Program-made: the position numbers and the translations under genes
The notes under the pieces: generated by a model
Told to the model about the DNA's origin: nothing
Seen by the model: only the letters and a program-made list of their open reading frames with translations
Database searches by the model: none
From: Actomonas sp051209155
Lineage (GTDB): Bacteria; Verrucomicrobiota; Verrucomicrobiia; Opitutales; Opitutaceae
Length of the DNA stretch: 64,000 nucleotides
Strand: one strand, 5' to 3'
NCBI GenBank assembly: GCA_051209155.1
Contig: JBPJGB010000001.1
In this document: piece after piece, positions 51,625-58,865 of the stretch
Position numbering within the stretch: position 1 is the stretch's first letter
Layout of the letters: every line of letters starts with the position of its first letter

Positions 51625-52074
51625 ATGAAACTCCACGAACTGAAGAACGTTAAAGGTGCTGTGCACCGCAGGAAACGGGTCGGCTGCGGCGAAGGCGGCG
51701 GCCACGGTAAGACCTCCGGTCGCGGCGGTAAGGGCCAGACGGCTCGCTCCGGCGGCGGCATCCGCATCGGTTTTGAAGGTGGCCAAATGCCCCTCTACCG
51801 TCGTCTCCCGCACCGCGGCTTCAACCAATTCAACTTCCGCACCGAGCCGGCCGTCCTGAACGTCGGCGACCTCGCTCGCCTCGACGACTCCGTCACCGAG
51901 GTCAACGCTGAGGTGCTCGCCAAGGCTGGCATCATCCGCGCTGGTGAGACTTACGTGAAGGTTTTGGCCGACGGCGAAATCAGCCGCGCGCTCAAGATCA
52001 CTGCGAGCAAGTTCTCCGCTGCCGCCAAGGCCAAGATCGAAGCGGCCGGCGGTGAAGCCATCGTGGCGGAGTAA
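51625..52074 (+). CDS. rplO: 50S ribosomal protein L15
   Basis: The product has 149 residues. L15 is a late assembly protein with an extended N-terminus. KLHELKNVKGAVHRRKRVGC and GCGEGGGHGKTSGRGGKGQT are recognisable, and RLPHRGFNQFNFRTEPAVLN lies mid-protein. GAGGAAAC precedes the ATG. Confidence 0.97.
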   Translation: MKLHELKNVKGAVHRRKRVGCGEGGGHGKTSGRGGKGQTARSGGGIRIGFEGGQMPLYRRLPHRGFNQFNFRTEPAVLNVGDLARLDDSVTEVNAEVLAKAGIIRAGETYVKVLADGEISRALKITASKFSAAAKAKIEAAGGEAIVAE

Positions 52075-52083
52075 GCTCCGCCG

Positions 52084-52194
52084 AATTTTTGATTTTCGAT
52101 TCTCGATCTCCGACCGGGCCGCGTGAGCGGCAAACGGGTTGGAAGAGGGAATCGAAAATCGGGAATCCAAAATCGAAAATTTCAAAAATCCCCC
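52084..52194. repeat. AT-rich palindromic intergenic element before secY
   Basis: The left arm (AATTTTTGATTTTCGATTCT) is largely complementary to the right arm (GGGAATCGAAAATCGGGAAT, then CCAAAATCGAAAATTTC). The two are separated by a GC-rich loop. A related element in opposite orientation lies at 57758-57842. The last bases touch the secY start codon. It is strikingly AT-rich for this GC-rich chromosome. Confidence 0.75.
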
Positions 52195-53700
52195 GTGCTC
52201 TCTGCCTTTACGAACTCGCTGAAGATTCCTGAGCTCCGCCAGCGTATCTTCTATACGTTGTCGTTGCTGTTCATCGCTCGCGTGGCGGCCGTCGTGCCGC
52301 TGCCCGGTCTCGATCCGGCGCCGCTCAAGGCGTTCTTCGCCGATCAAACGGCCGCAGGTGGTGGGGCGCTCGTTGGACTCTACAACATGTTCACGGGTGG
52401 TGCGCTCGTGCAAGGGGCGATCGGCGCTCTGGGCATCATGCCCTACATCAGTGCCTCGATTATCTTCCAGCTCATGACGGCGGTGGTTCCGGCGCTCAGC
52501 CGCCTCCAACAGGAAGGCGATGTGGGGCGTCAGAAGCTGACCCAATACACGCGCTATGCGACGGTCTTGATCTGTCTGGTGCAGGGCACCCTGCTCATTC
52601 TCGCGCTGGAGAATCCTGCCCGTCTCTTTTCTGGTTACGACATCAACGCCTACGGTGATATCGTGATCGTGAGCAAGGTATGGTTCCTCATTACCTCGGT
52701 GATCATCATGACGGCCGGCACCATGCTGCTGATGTGGCTCGGTGAGCAGATCACCCAGCGCGGCATCGGTAACGGTGTGTCGCTCTTGATCACGGTCGGT
52801 ATCTTGGCGGATATCCCGGGCGCCGCGCAGGCCACCTATCAGCTCTTCTTCGCTCCGGTTGGGGTGCAGACGCTGGGCCTGCCGCAGGGGCTGATCATGT
52901 TCGGTCTCTTTATCGCCGTCACCATGGGTATTGTCATGGTCGTGCAGGGGCAGCGGAAGATCCCGGTCCAATACGCCAAGCGCGTGGTCGGCAACAAGGT
53001 GATGGGCGGGCAGAGCTCCTTCATGCCGCTCAAGGTGAACTATTCCGGCGTCATGCCGGTGATCTTCGCCAGCGCCATTCTGATGTTCCCGCAGCAGATC
53101 ATGTCGCAGCTGGGCGCCGCGGTGGGCTGGGATTTCCTGGTGGAGTTCGCCAACAACCTGTTGCGCGGTCACTGGGTTTACTACGCCGGCTTCGGTTTCC
53201 TCATCCTTTTCTTCAGCTACTTCTGGGTATCGGTGATGTTCAAGCCGATCCAGATCGCGGACGACCTGAAGAAATACGGTGGTTACATCCCGGGCGTGCG
53301 TCCCGGTGAGCCGACGGCCAAGTTCCTCGACTTCATCATGACGCGTCTGACTCTCGCCGGCGCGATCTTCCTAACCATTATCGCCGTGTTGCCGGACGTG
53401 CTCCTCTTCGAGCTCAACGTCCCGCAGCGCATTGCCATCTTCTTTGGTGGCACCGGCATGCTCATCACCGTGGGCGTCGTGCTCGACACGATGCGTCAGA
53501 TCGAAACCTTCCTCCTTCAGCGTCACTACGACGGCTTCCTGAAGAAGGGGAGGGTGCGCGCTCGCTCCGCCGGTCAAACCCGCGCTGGTGCAACGAGTGA
53601 TGCTGCCAGCGCCGAGGCGGTGACCAAGCTGGTCACGATCATGTGCACCCTGCTCGGTCTCGGTCTCGCCATCTGGCTTTGGCGTCAGTTCGGCGGCTAA
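52195..53700 (+). CDS. secY: Preprotein translocase subunit SecY, with extra C-terminal segment
   Basis: The product has 501 residues when started at the GTG at 52195 (VLSAFTNSLKIPELRQRIFY), a normal SecY beginning. A further upstream ATG lies inside the palindromic repeat and is rejected. The ten standard spans are present, with PYISASIIFQL, GEQITQRGIGNGVSLLI and the usual end LLQRHYDGFLKKGRVRARS. Instead of stopping there, residues 453-501 continue with an Ala/Thr linker and a hydrophobic span near 478-495 (LVTIMCTLLGLGLAIWLW). No Shine-Dalgarno is visible, because the repeat occupies that position. Confidence 0.95.
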   Translation: MLSAFTNSLKIPELRQRIFYTLSLLFIARVAAVVPLPGLDPAPLKAFFADQTAAGGGALVGLYNMFTGGALVQGAIGALGIMPYISASIIFQLMTAVVPALSRLQQEGDVGRQKLTQYTRYATVLICLVQGTLLILALENPARLFSGYDINAYGDIVIVSKVWFLITSVIIMTAGTMLLMWLGEQITQRGIGNGVSLLITVGILADIPGAAQATYQLFFAPVGVQTLGLPQGLIMFGLFIAVTMGIVMVVQGQRKIPVQYAKRVVGNKVMGGQSSFMPLKVNYSGVMPVIFASAILMFPQQIMSQLGAAVGWDFLVEFANNLLRGHWVYYAGFGFLILFFSYFWVSVMFKPIQIADDLKKYGGYIPGVRPGEPTAKFLDFIMTRLTLAGAIFLTIIAVLPDVLLFELNVPQRIAIFFGGTGMLITVGVVLDTMRQIETFLLQRHYDGFLKKGRVRARSAGQTRAGATSDAASAEAVTKLVTIMCTLLGLGLAIWLWRQFGG

Positions 53701-53709
53701 AAATAGCAC

Positions 53710-53738
53710 TTTACTTTGGCGTCGGCGGTCTCCACGTT
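53710..53738 (+). promoter_or_regulatory. CACGTT-type promoter before the adk-like/map pair
   Basis: TTTACT (53710-53715), 17 bases and CACGTT (53733-53738, inside GTCTCCACGTT) match the tuf and rpsL promoters. The -35 begins ten bases after the secY stop. Initiation near 53745 would leave a 16-base leader. Confidence 0.6.
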
Positions 53739-53760
53739 CTGCCCCCTTTCGCTTGGCGGA

Positions 53761-54183
53761 ATGCCCGCCAAGGCCAAGGTCCTTGTCCTTGGTTCATCGT
53801 CACCGGCCCTGGCCGAACGATCCCGTTCTTTGAATTTCGAGCACGTCTCTGCTGCTGAACTGATTCAGCAGGAGATTTCGCGTCGCACGCCCATCGGCCA
53901 AGCTGCTGAGCGTGCCCGGGAAAAGGGGCAACCCCTTCCCGAGACCAAACTGCTCGGCGTCATGCGTCGGTGGTTCTGGGCGCGCAAACCCGATGCGGGC
54001 TTCGTCCTCACGGACTTCCCGGCTACGTTGCTCCAAGCAAAAGTATTCGACGAGTGGCTCGAGACTCGCGGTTCATCCCTCACAGCTTGTGCTTGGGATG
54101 CGCACTCGGCTTCCGAACTCGTCGAGCATTATCGCACCCAAGGCATCGACCTGATCGATGCCACCCAACTCCTCGCCGCCTGA
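53761..54183 (+). CDS. Degenerate adenylate kinase-like protein without P-loop
   Basis: The product has 140 residues, against about 215 for adenylate kinase. It occupies the normal adk slot between secY and map. Weak homology is visible: KAKVLVLGSSSPALAERSRS stands where GPPGSGKGT should be, VSAAELIQQEISRRTPIGQA matches the ISTGDMLR helix region, and AGFVLTDFPATLLQAKVFDE matches GFILDGFPRT. The P-loop lysine, the LID domain and the conserved arginine of FPRT are absent. Catalysis is therefore unlikely. A structural or regulatory role is a guess. The map ATG overlaps its stop (TGATG). Confidence 0.72.
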   Translation: MPAKAKVLVLGSSSPALAERSRSLNFEHVSAAELIQQEISRRTPIGQAAERAREKGQPLPETKLLGVMRRWFWARKPDAGFVLTDFPATLLQAKVFDEWLETRGSSLTACAWDAHSASELVEHYRTQGIDLIDATQLLAA

Positions 54184-54986
54184 TGGCTATTCCGATCAAA
54201 AATGGACCTGCCATCGAAAAGATGCGTGAGGCGAGTGCGATTGCCGCGACGGTGCTCTACACCTTAAAAGAGCATGTCGCGCCCGGGATCACCACCTACG
54301 ACTTGGACCAAATTGGCCGTGAGCTCATGACGAAGCTCGGCGCTCGCAGTGCCTGTTACGGCTACCAGATCGGCTCGCGCCGATTTCCTGCTTACACCTG
54401 CCTGTCGGTGAACGACGAAGTTGTTCACGGCATCGGCAGCATGAAACGGGTGTTGGCCGACGGTGACATCATCGCGCTCGACGTGGTGGTGGAATACCAG
54501 GGCTACATTGGCGACAACGCCATCACCGTGCCGGTTGGAGCCATCTCCAAGCAGCGCCAGAAACTGCTACGCGTCACCGAAGAAGCCCTCCGGCTCGGCA
54601 TTGCCCAAGCCACGGTCGGCAATCGGATCGGCGACATCTCCTTTGCGGTGCAAAACCACGTTGAGCGCAACGGCTTCAGTGTCGTGCGCGACATGGTTGG
54701 CCACGGGGTGGGGGTCTCGATGCACGAGGAACCCCAGATTCCGAACTTTGGCCGCCGCGGCAAAGGTGAGGTCATCCGTCCCGGCATGACCCTCGCCATC
54801 GAGCCGATGGTCAACGTCGGCAACTGGCGCACCAAGACCCTGCGCGACGGCTGGACGATTTCCACCGTCGATAATTCCGACTCCGCTCACTTCGAACACA
54901 CGGTGCTCACCACCGAACAAGGCCCTGAGATCCTCACAATCCCGAACCTTGATTCGTCTCCGACGGTTCACGCCCTCCTGGCCTGA
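54183..54986 (+). CDS. map: Type I methionine aminopeptidase
   Basis: The product has 267 residues. It removes the N-terminal methionine of nascent proteins. The five metal ligands are in place: D100 (ALDVVVEYQ), D111 (GDNAITV), H174 (GHGVGVSMHEEP), E207 (AIEPM) and E249 (GPEILT). VNDEVVHGIG carries the substrate histidine. The start ATG overlaps the preceding stop by one base. The 57-base gap to rpsM leaves no room for infA or rpmJ. Confidence 0.96.
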   Translation: MAIPIKNGPAIEKMREASAIAATVLYTLKEHVAPGITTYDLDQIGRELMTKLGARSACYGYQIGSRRFPAYTCLSVNDEVVHGIGSMKRVLADGDIIALDVVVEYQGYIGDNAITVPVGAISKQRQKLLRVTEEALRLGIAQATVGNRIGDISFAVQNHVERNGFSVVRDMVGHGVGVSMHEEPQIPNFGRRGKGEVIRPGMTLAIEPMVNVGNWRTKTLRDGWTISTVDNSDSAHFEHTVLTTEQGPEILTIPNLDSSPTVHALLA

Positions 54987-55043
54987 GCCGCCCTGCCTTT
55001 TCTCACACACTAAACTTCCCTCCAACACCCAACTCCTTCCATC

Positions 55044-55415
55044 ATGCCTCGTCTCCTTGGCGTCGACATTCCCGCGAAGAAGAAGCTCTCCTACGCCCTT
55101 CGCTACATTTACGGTATCGGTCCTCAGCGGGCCGACCTGATCGTGCAGGAAACCGGACTCGATCCGGACATGCGCGCCAACGATCTGAATGAGGAACAGC
55201 TCAATCAGATCCTCAATGTGATCACCGAGCACAAGTGGGTCGTCGAAGGCGATCTGCGCCGTGAGATCACCGGTAACCTCAAGCGTCTCCAGGCCATCGG
55301 TTGCTACCGTGGTCTCCGTCATCGCCGCAGCCTCCCGGTTCGCGGTCAACGCACCAAGACCAACAGCCGCACCCGCAAGGGCCCGCGTCGCACGGTCGGT
55401 GTCACCAAGAAATAA
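55044..55415 (+). CDS. rpsM: 30S ribosomal protein S13
   Basis: The product has 123 residues. S13 bridges the subunits and contacts the P site. PRLLGVDIPAKKKLSYALRY, IYGIGPQRADLIV and RHRRSLPVRGQRTKTNSRTR with KGPRRTVGVTKK are typical. Confidence 0.98.
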   Translation: MPRLLGVDIPAKKKLSYALRYIYGIGPQRADLIVQETGLDPDMRANDLNEEQLNQILNVITEHKWVVEGDLRREITGNLKRLQAIGCYRGLRHRRSLPVRGQRTKTNSRTRKGPRRTVGVTKK

Positions 55416-55433
55416 TCCTTTTCCCTCACCGTC

Positions 55434-55985
55434 ATGGCCGAAGAGAAATCCCAACCCGAAAACGAAACCAAGCCCGCCGCCGCCGCTCCCGAGGGTGCCG
55501 CGCCGGAAGGTGCTGCCGAGGCTCCCGCTGAAAAGAAGGTCGAGCTCGTCGGTGGCGTGCCGAAGCAGCCCACCGCTGAAGACCTCCTCAAGGAAGAGTT
55601 GGGCGCGGTCAAAATCCGCAAGGCCAAGGGCTCGAAGAACATCACCTCCGGTGTCGTTTCCGTCCTCGCTTCCTTCAACAACACCATCGTTTCGATCACC
55701 GATCCGAAGGGCGCCGTGATCTCCTGGTCCAGCGCCGGCAAGTGCAACTTCCGCGGTTCCCGCAAGTCCACTGCCTACGCCGCCCAGATCGTCGCCCAGG
55801 ACGCCGCCCGCGCCGCCATGGCTCACGGTCTCAAGGACGTCGTGATCAAAGTGTCCGGTCCCGGCCTCGGTCGTGATTCCGCCGTGCGCGCCATCCAGGC
55901 GATCGGCCTCGAGGTGACCTCCATCATCGACGTCACCCCGGTCCCGCACAACGGCTGCCGCCCCCGCAAGCGTCGCCGCGTCTAA
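55434..55985 (+). CDS. rpsK: 30S ribosomal protein S11, with acidic N-terminal extension
   Basis: The product has 183 residues, about 55 more than the E. coli protein. Residues 1-58 are Ala-, Glu- and Pro-rich (MAEEKSQPENETKPAAAAPE). The core NITSGVVSVLASFNNTIVSI, FRGSRKSTAYAAQIVAQDAA and the end DVTPVPHNGCRPRKRRRV is standard for the platform protein S11. The extension function is unknown. Confidence 0.97.
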   Translation: MAEEKSQPENETKPAAAAPEGAAPEGAAEAPAEKKVELVGGVPKQPTAEDLLKEELGAVKIRKAKGSKNITSGVVSVLASFNNTIVSITDPKGAVISWSSAGKCNFRGSRKSTAYAAQIVAQDAARAAMAHGLKDVVIKVSGPGLGRDSAVRAIQAIGLEVTSIIDVTPVPHNGCRPRKRRRV

Positions 55986-56034
55986 GCGAGCACCGCGCAA
56001 CTCAATCCATTTCAATAAATAAGGATAACATCCC

Positions 56035-56646
56035 ATGGCTCGTTACATCGGACCCACCACCCGCCTCAGCCGCCGCTTCGGCCAGCCGCTGTTTGGCGCC
56101 ACCAAGGCCTACGAGAAGCGTTCCTACCCGCCCGGCCAGCACGGTCCCCGTCTCCGCCGCAAAAAGTCGGAATACGCGATCGGCCTCGATGAGAAGCAGA
56201 AGCTGCGTTACGTCTACGGCCTCCTCGAGCGCCAGTTCCGCCGCACCTTTGAGAAGGCCAAGCGCGAGAAGGGCGTTACCGGTGAGCGCTTCCTGCAGCT
56301 CCTCGAAACCCGCCTCGACAGCACCGTCTACTCGCTCGGCTTCGCCAAGACCCGTGCCGCCGCCCGTCAGCTGGTCAACCACGGCCACGTGCGCGTCAAC
56401 GGTCGCAAGGTCGACATCTCCTCCTACACCGTCGTCGCCGGCGATGAGGTGATGATCAAGGACACGCCGACCTCCCGCCAGATCGCCACCCGCAATCTGG
56501 AAGAGACCCGCGCTCGCAACGTCCCGGGCTGGCTCACGCTCAACCCCGAGACCTACACCGGTGTCGTCAATCGCCTGCCGACCCGTGAAGAAATGACCCA
56601 GGACATCAACGAGCAGCTCATCGTTGAGTTCTACTCGCGCTTCTGA
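56035..56646 (+). CDS. rpsD: 30S ribosomal protein S4
   Basis: The product has 203 residues. S4 starts 16S rRNA assembly and often represses the alpha operon. The N-terminus RYIGPTTRLSRRFGQPLFGA lacks zinc-binding cysteines. KSEYAIGLDEKQKLRYVYGL and RQLVNHGHVRVNGRKVDISS are conserved. Confidence 0.97.
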   Translation: MARYIGPTTRLSRRFGQPLFGATKAYEKRSYPPGQHGPRLRRKKSEYAIGLDEKQKLRYVYGLLERQFRRTFEKAKREKGVTGERFLQLLETRLDSTVYSLGFAKTRAAARQLVNHGHVRVNGRKVDISSYTVVAGDEVMIKDTPTSRQIATRNLEETRARNVPGWLTLNPETYTGVVNRLPTREEMTQDINEQLIVEFYSRF

Positions 56647-56747
56647 TCGGCGCTGCCCGCTTGGTTGGGGGAGCAGGTTGGTATTGAAGAAATCCAGCCG
56701 CTCCGCCTAAACCTCACTCTTTGTTTTAAAACTTCTCCATCAATATC

Positions 56748-57752
56748 ATGCCAAAACGCCTCGGTAAGTTCGAACTCCCCAACAAGCTCACGAAGGTGGA
56801 GGAAGGCTCCACCGCCACCTACGGCAAGTTCATCGCCGAGCCTTTCGAGGCCGGTTATGGCCATACGATCGGCAACTCCCTCCGCCGCGTGCTCCTCAGC
56901 TCCATCGAGGGTGCCGCCATCGCCTCGATCAAGATTGAGGGTGTCAACCACGAGTTCCAGAGCGTCGACGGCATCGTCGAGGACGTCACCGACATCGTGC
57001 TCAACCTCAAGAAGGTGTTGATCGTCTCGACCGCCAACCGCGACGAGGTCGTGCTGTCCATCAAGGTGGATCGTGAAGGTCCTGTGACCGCCGCCGACAT
57101 CCAGGCCGACGCCAACATCACCATCGTCAATCCGGAACAGGTCATCTGCACCATCGACAAGGCCCAGACCTTTGAGGCCGAAATCACCGTCAAGACCGGT
57201 CGCGGTTATTGCCCGGGCGAGCTCAACAAAAAGGAAGAACAGGCCATCGGTGTCATCCCGATCGATTCGCTCTTCTCGCCGGTCAAGCTCGTCAAGTATG
57301 CCGTGGAGAACACCCGCGTGGGTCAGATCACGGACTACGACAAGCTCATCCTCGAGATCTGGACCGATGGTCGCATTTCCCCGGACGATGCCCTGAAGCA
57401 GGCCGGCTCCATCCTCAAGCACCACCTCGACGTGTTCGACCGTGTGTCGGAAGAGGCCTACGAATTCGACAACCAGCAGTCCGAGGTCAGCGAGGAGCAG
57501 AACAAGCTCCGCAAACTCCTCAACATGTCGGTCAACGAGATCGAGCTCTCCGTCCGCGCGGCCAATTGCTTGAACAACGCGAACATCACCACGGTCGGCG
57601 AACTCGCCATGAAGACCGAGCAGGAGATGCTCAAGTATCGCAACTTCGGCAAGAAGTCGCTCAACGAAATCAAGGAGAAGCTCGAGGCCCTCGGTCTTTC
57701 GCTCGGCATGAAGTTCGACGAGCGTCTTCTCGATTCGAAGAAGGAAATCTAA
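56748..57752 (+). CDS. rpoA: DNA-directed RNA polymerase subunit alpha
   Basis: The product has 334 residues. The N-terminal dimerisation domain (FIAEPFEAGYGHTIGNSLRR, then VLLSSIEGAAIASIKIEGVN) and the C-terminal domain (SVNEIELSVRAANCLNNANI, GELAMKTEQEMLKYRNFGKK) that binds UP elements and activators are both intact. It is the penultimate gene of the ribosomal cluster. Confidence 0.99.
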   Translation: MPKRLGKFELPNKLTKVEEGSTATYGKFIAEPFEAGYGHTIGNSLRRVLLSSIEGAAIASIKIEGVNHEFQSVDGIVEDVTDIVLNLKKVLIVSTANRDEVVLSIKVDREGPVTAADIQADANITIVNPEQVICTIDKAQTFEAEITVKTGRGYCPGELNKKEEQAIGVIPIDSLFSPVKLVKYAVENTRVGQITDYDKLILEIWTDGRISPDDALKQAGSILKHHLDVFDRVSEEAYEFDNQQSEVSEEQNKLRKLLNMSVNEIELSVRAANCLNNANITTVGELAMKTEQEMLKYRNFGKKSLNEIKEKLEALGLSLGMKFDERLLDSKKEI

Positions 57753-57757
57753 GGTCT

Positions 57758-57842
57758 TTTGGATTTTTGAATTCGGATTTTCGATTGCTGCGGCGGTCGA
57801 GAATCCGAATCGAAATTCGAGAATCCAGAATCGAAAATCCCT
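57758..57842. repeat. AT-rich palindromic intergenic element after rpoA
   Basis: The left arm GGATTTTTGAATTCGGATTT is followed by TCGATTGC. The right arm has GTCGAGAATCCGAATCGAAA followed by TTCGAGAATCCAGAATCGAA. The element corresponds to the one before secY in inverted orientation, sharing AATCGAAAAT and TTCAAAAATCC. It lies in the 169-base gap between rpoA and rplQ. The rest of that gap is unremarkable. Confidence 0.7.
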
Positions 57843-57921
57843 TGGTCTTCGCGCCGCCGTGCCGCTCAACGCTGCAGCCCGGTAGCCGATCGGAGATCAC
57901 CCACCACCAAACCACACCACA

Positions 57922-58467
57922 ATGCGTCACAAAATTCATCGCCAGTCCCTCGGCGTTACCCGCGAGCACCGCGCGGCCATGTTGTCCAACATGTCCGTCT
58001 CCCTGATCACCCATGGTCGGATTAAGACGACCCTGACCAAGGCCAAGGCCCTGCGTCCCTTCATTGAGAAGGTCGTCACCAAGGCCAAGAAGGCTCACGC
58101 CAAGACCGAGCAGAAGGATAAGTTGCACCTGCGCCGTCTCGCTCTCCGCGATGTGCGCGACACCGCCGCGATCAACCTGCTCTTCGACGACAAGGTCTCG
58201 GAGTTCCTCAATCGTCCGGGCGGCTACACCCGCATCTACAAGCTCGGCGCCCGTATCGGCGACGCGGCCGAGATGGCCCTCATCGAATTCGTGAAGGCCG
58301 ACGATCCGGGTTACAAGAAGCCGAAGAAGAAGGCCGCCAAGGCGAAGCAGGAAGCCGCTCCGGCTCCGGCCGCGGTGGAAGAGGCTGCTCCGGCGGCCGA
58401 AGAGGCGCCCGCCGCCGAGGCTGAGGCCGCCGAGGCTCCGGCTACCGAAGAAGAGAAGAAGGACTAA
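57922..58467 (+). CDS. rplQ: 50S ribosomal protein L17, with Ala/Glu-rich C-terminal tail
   Basis: The product has 181 residues; E. coli L17 has 127. The core MRHKIHRQSLGVTREHRAAM, NMSVSLITHGRIKTTLTKAK and RPGGYTRIYKLGARIGDAAE is standard. After a lysine-rich bridge (KKPKKKAAKAKQEAAPAPAA), about 40 residues of Ala, Glu and Pro form a flexible acidic tail. It closes the alpha operon. Confidence 0.97.
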   Translation: MRHKIHRQSLGVTREHRAAMLSNMSVSLITHGRIKTTLTKAKALRPFIEKVVTKAKKAHAKTEQKDKLHLRRLALRDVRDTAAINLLFDDKVSEFLNRPGGYTRIYKLGARIGDAAEMALIEFVKADDPGYKKPKKKAAKAKQEAAPAPAAVEEAAPAAEEAPAAEAEAAEAPATEEEKKD

Positions 58468-58493
58468 GCGTCCGACTCGCTCCGAATCTTTCG

Positions 58494-58524
58494 ACGCCGT
58501 TCCGCTTGCGCGGAACGGCGTTTT
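58494..58524 (+). terminator. Intrinsic terminator of the ribosomal protein cluster
   Basis: A perfect 12-bp stem, ACGCCGTTCCGC (58494-58505) with GCGGAACGGCGT (58510-58521), has a TTGC loop and is followed by a T-rich tract (TTTTGCTTTG from 58521). It lies 27 bases after the rplQ stop. Confidence 0.93.
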
Positions 58525-58566
58525 GCTTTGTCCCGGTGCCCTCTGCGTGCACACGCTCGTCGACTC

Positions 58567-58794
58567 ATGATCGATCTCACCACCGCCGCTGTCGTCTACT
58601 GTCTCGGGCTCGCGGCGTTTTTTCTCGGTTTGTGGATCTATTATGATCGGCGGGATCACGCTCGTTTTGAGGCAGAGAAGCGCAAGACGATCTTTCACTG
58701 CGTGCGCTGCGACGAGGTGTATTCGACCCGGGGTAGGGTGGACGCCGCGGTCTGCCCGCGTTGCGGCCATGAAAACGGCCGTCTTCGGTTCTAG
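58567..58794 (+). CDS. Small membrane protein with zinc ribbon
   Basis: The product has 75 residues when started at 58567 (MIDLTTAAVVYCLGLAAFFL). A membrane segment (about residues 6-24) is followed by a charged stretch and a four-cysteine zinc ribbon with FHCVRCDEVYS and VCPRCGHENGRLRF. The same architecture is known in hypothetical proteins of this phylum as I recall it. It is sometimes named HypA-like because of the zinc ribbon, but the membrane segment argues against that. Function unknown. Confidence 0.78.
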   Translation: MIDLTTAAVVYCLGLAAFFLGLWIYYDRRDHARFEAEKRKTIFHCVRCDEVYSTRGRVDAAVCPRCGHENGRLRF

Positions 58795-58865
58795 ACGAAG
58801 GCACGAAAACCCGTTCACGGTGCTTCGCCTCTTGATTCCGGCATAACGGGTGCTTTTGCTCCCCC

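Noticed and set aside
52123..52194. Upstream ATG start for SecY
   Set aside because: It lies inside the palindromic repeat and adds residues that do not resemble SecY. The GTG at 52195 gives the conserved start.
58567..58794. HypA-type hydrogenase maturation factor
   Set aside because: Only the zinc ribbon is similar. The protein is short, has a membrane segment and lacks the N-terminal nickel-binding MHE motif.
58810..58850. Purine riboswitch before guaA
   Set aside because: Only an inverted repeat CCCGTT/AACGGG is present. The conserved junction and loop sequences of purine riboswitches are missing.
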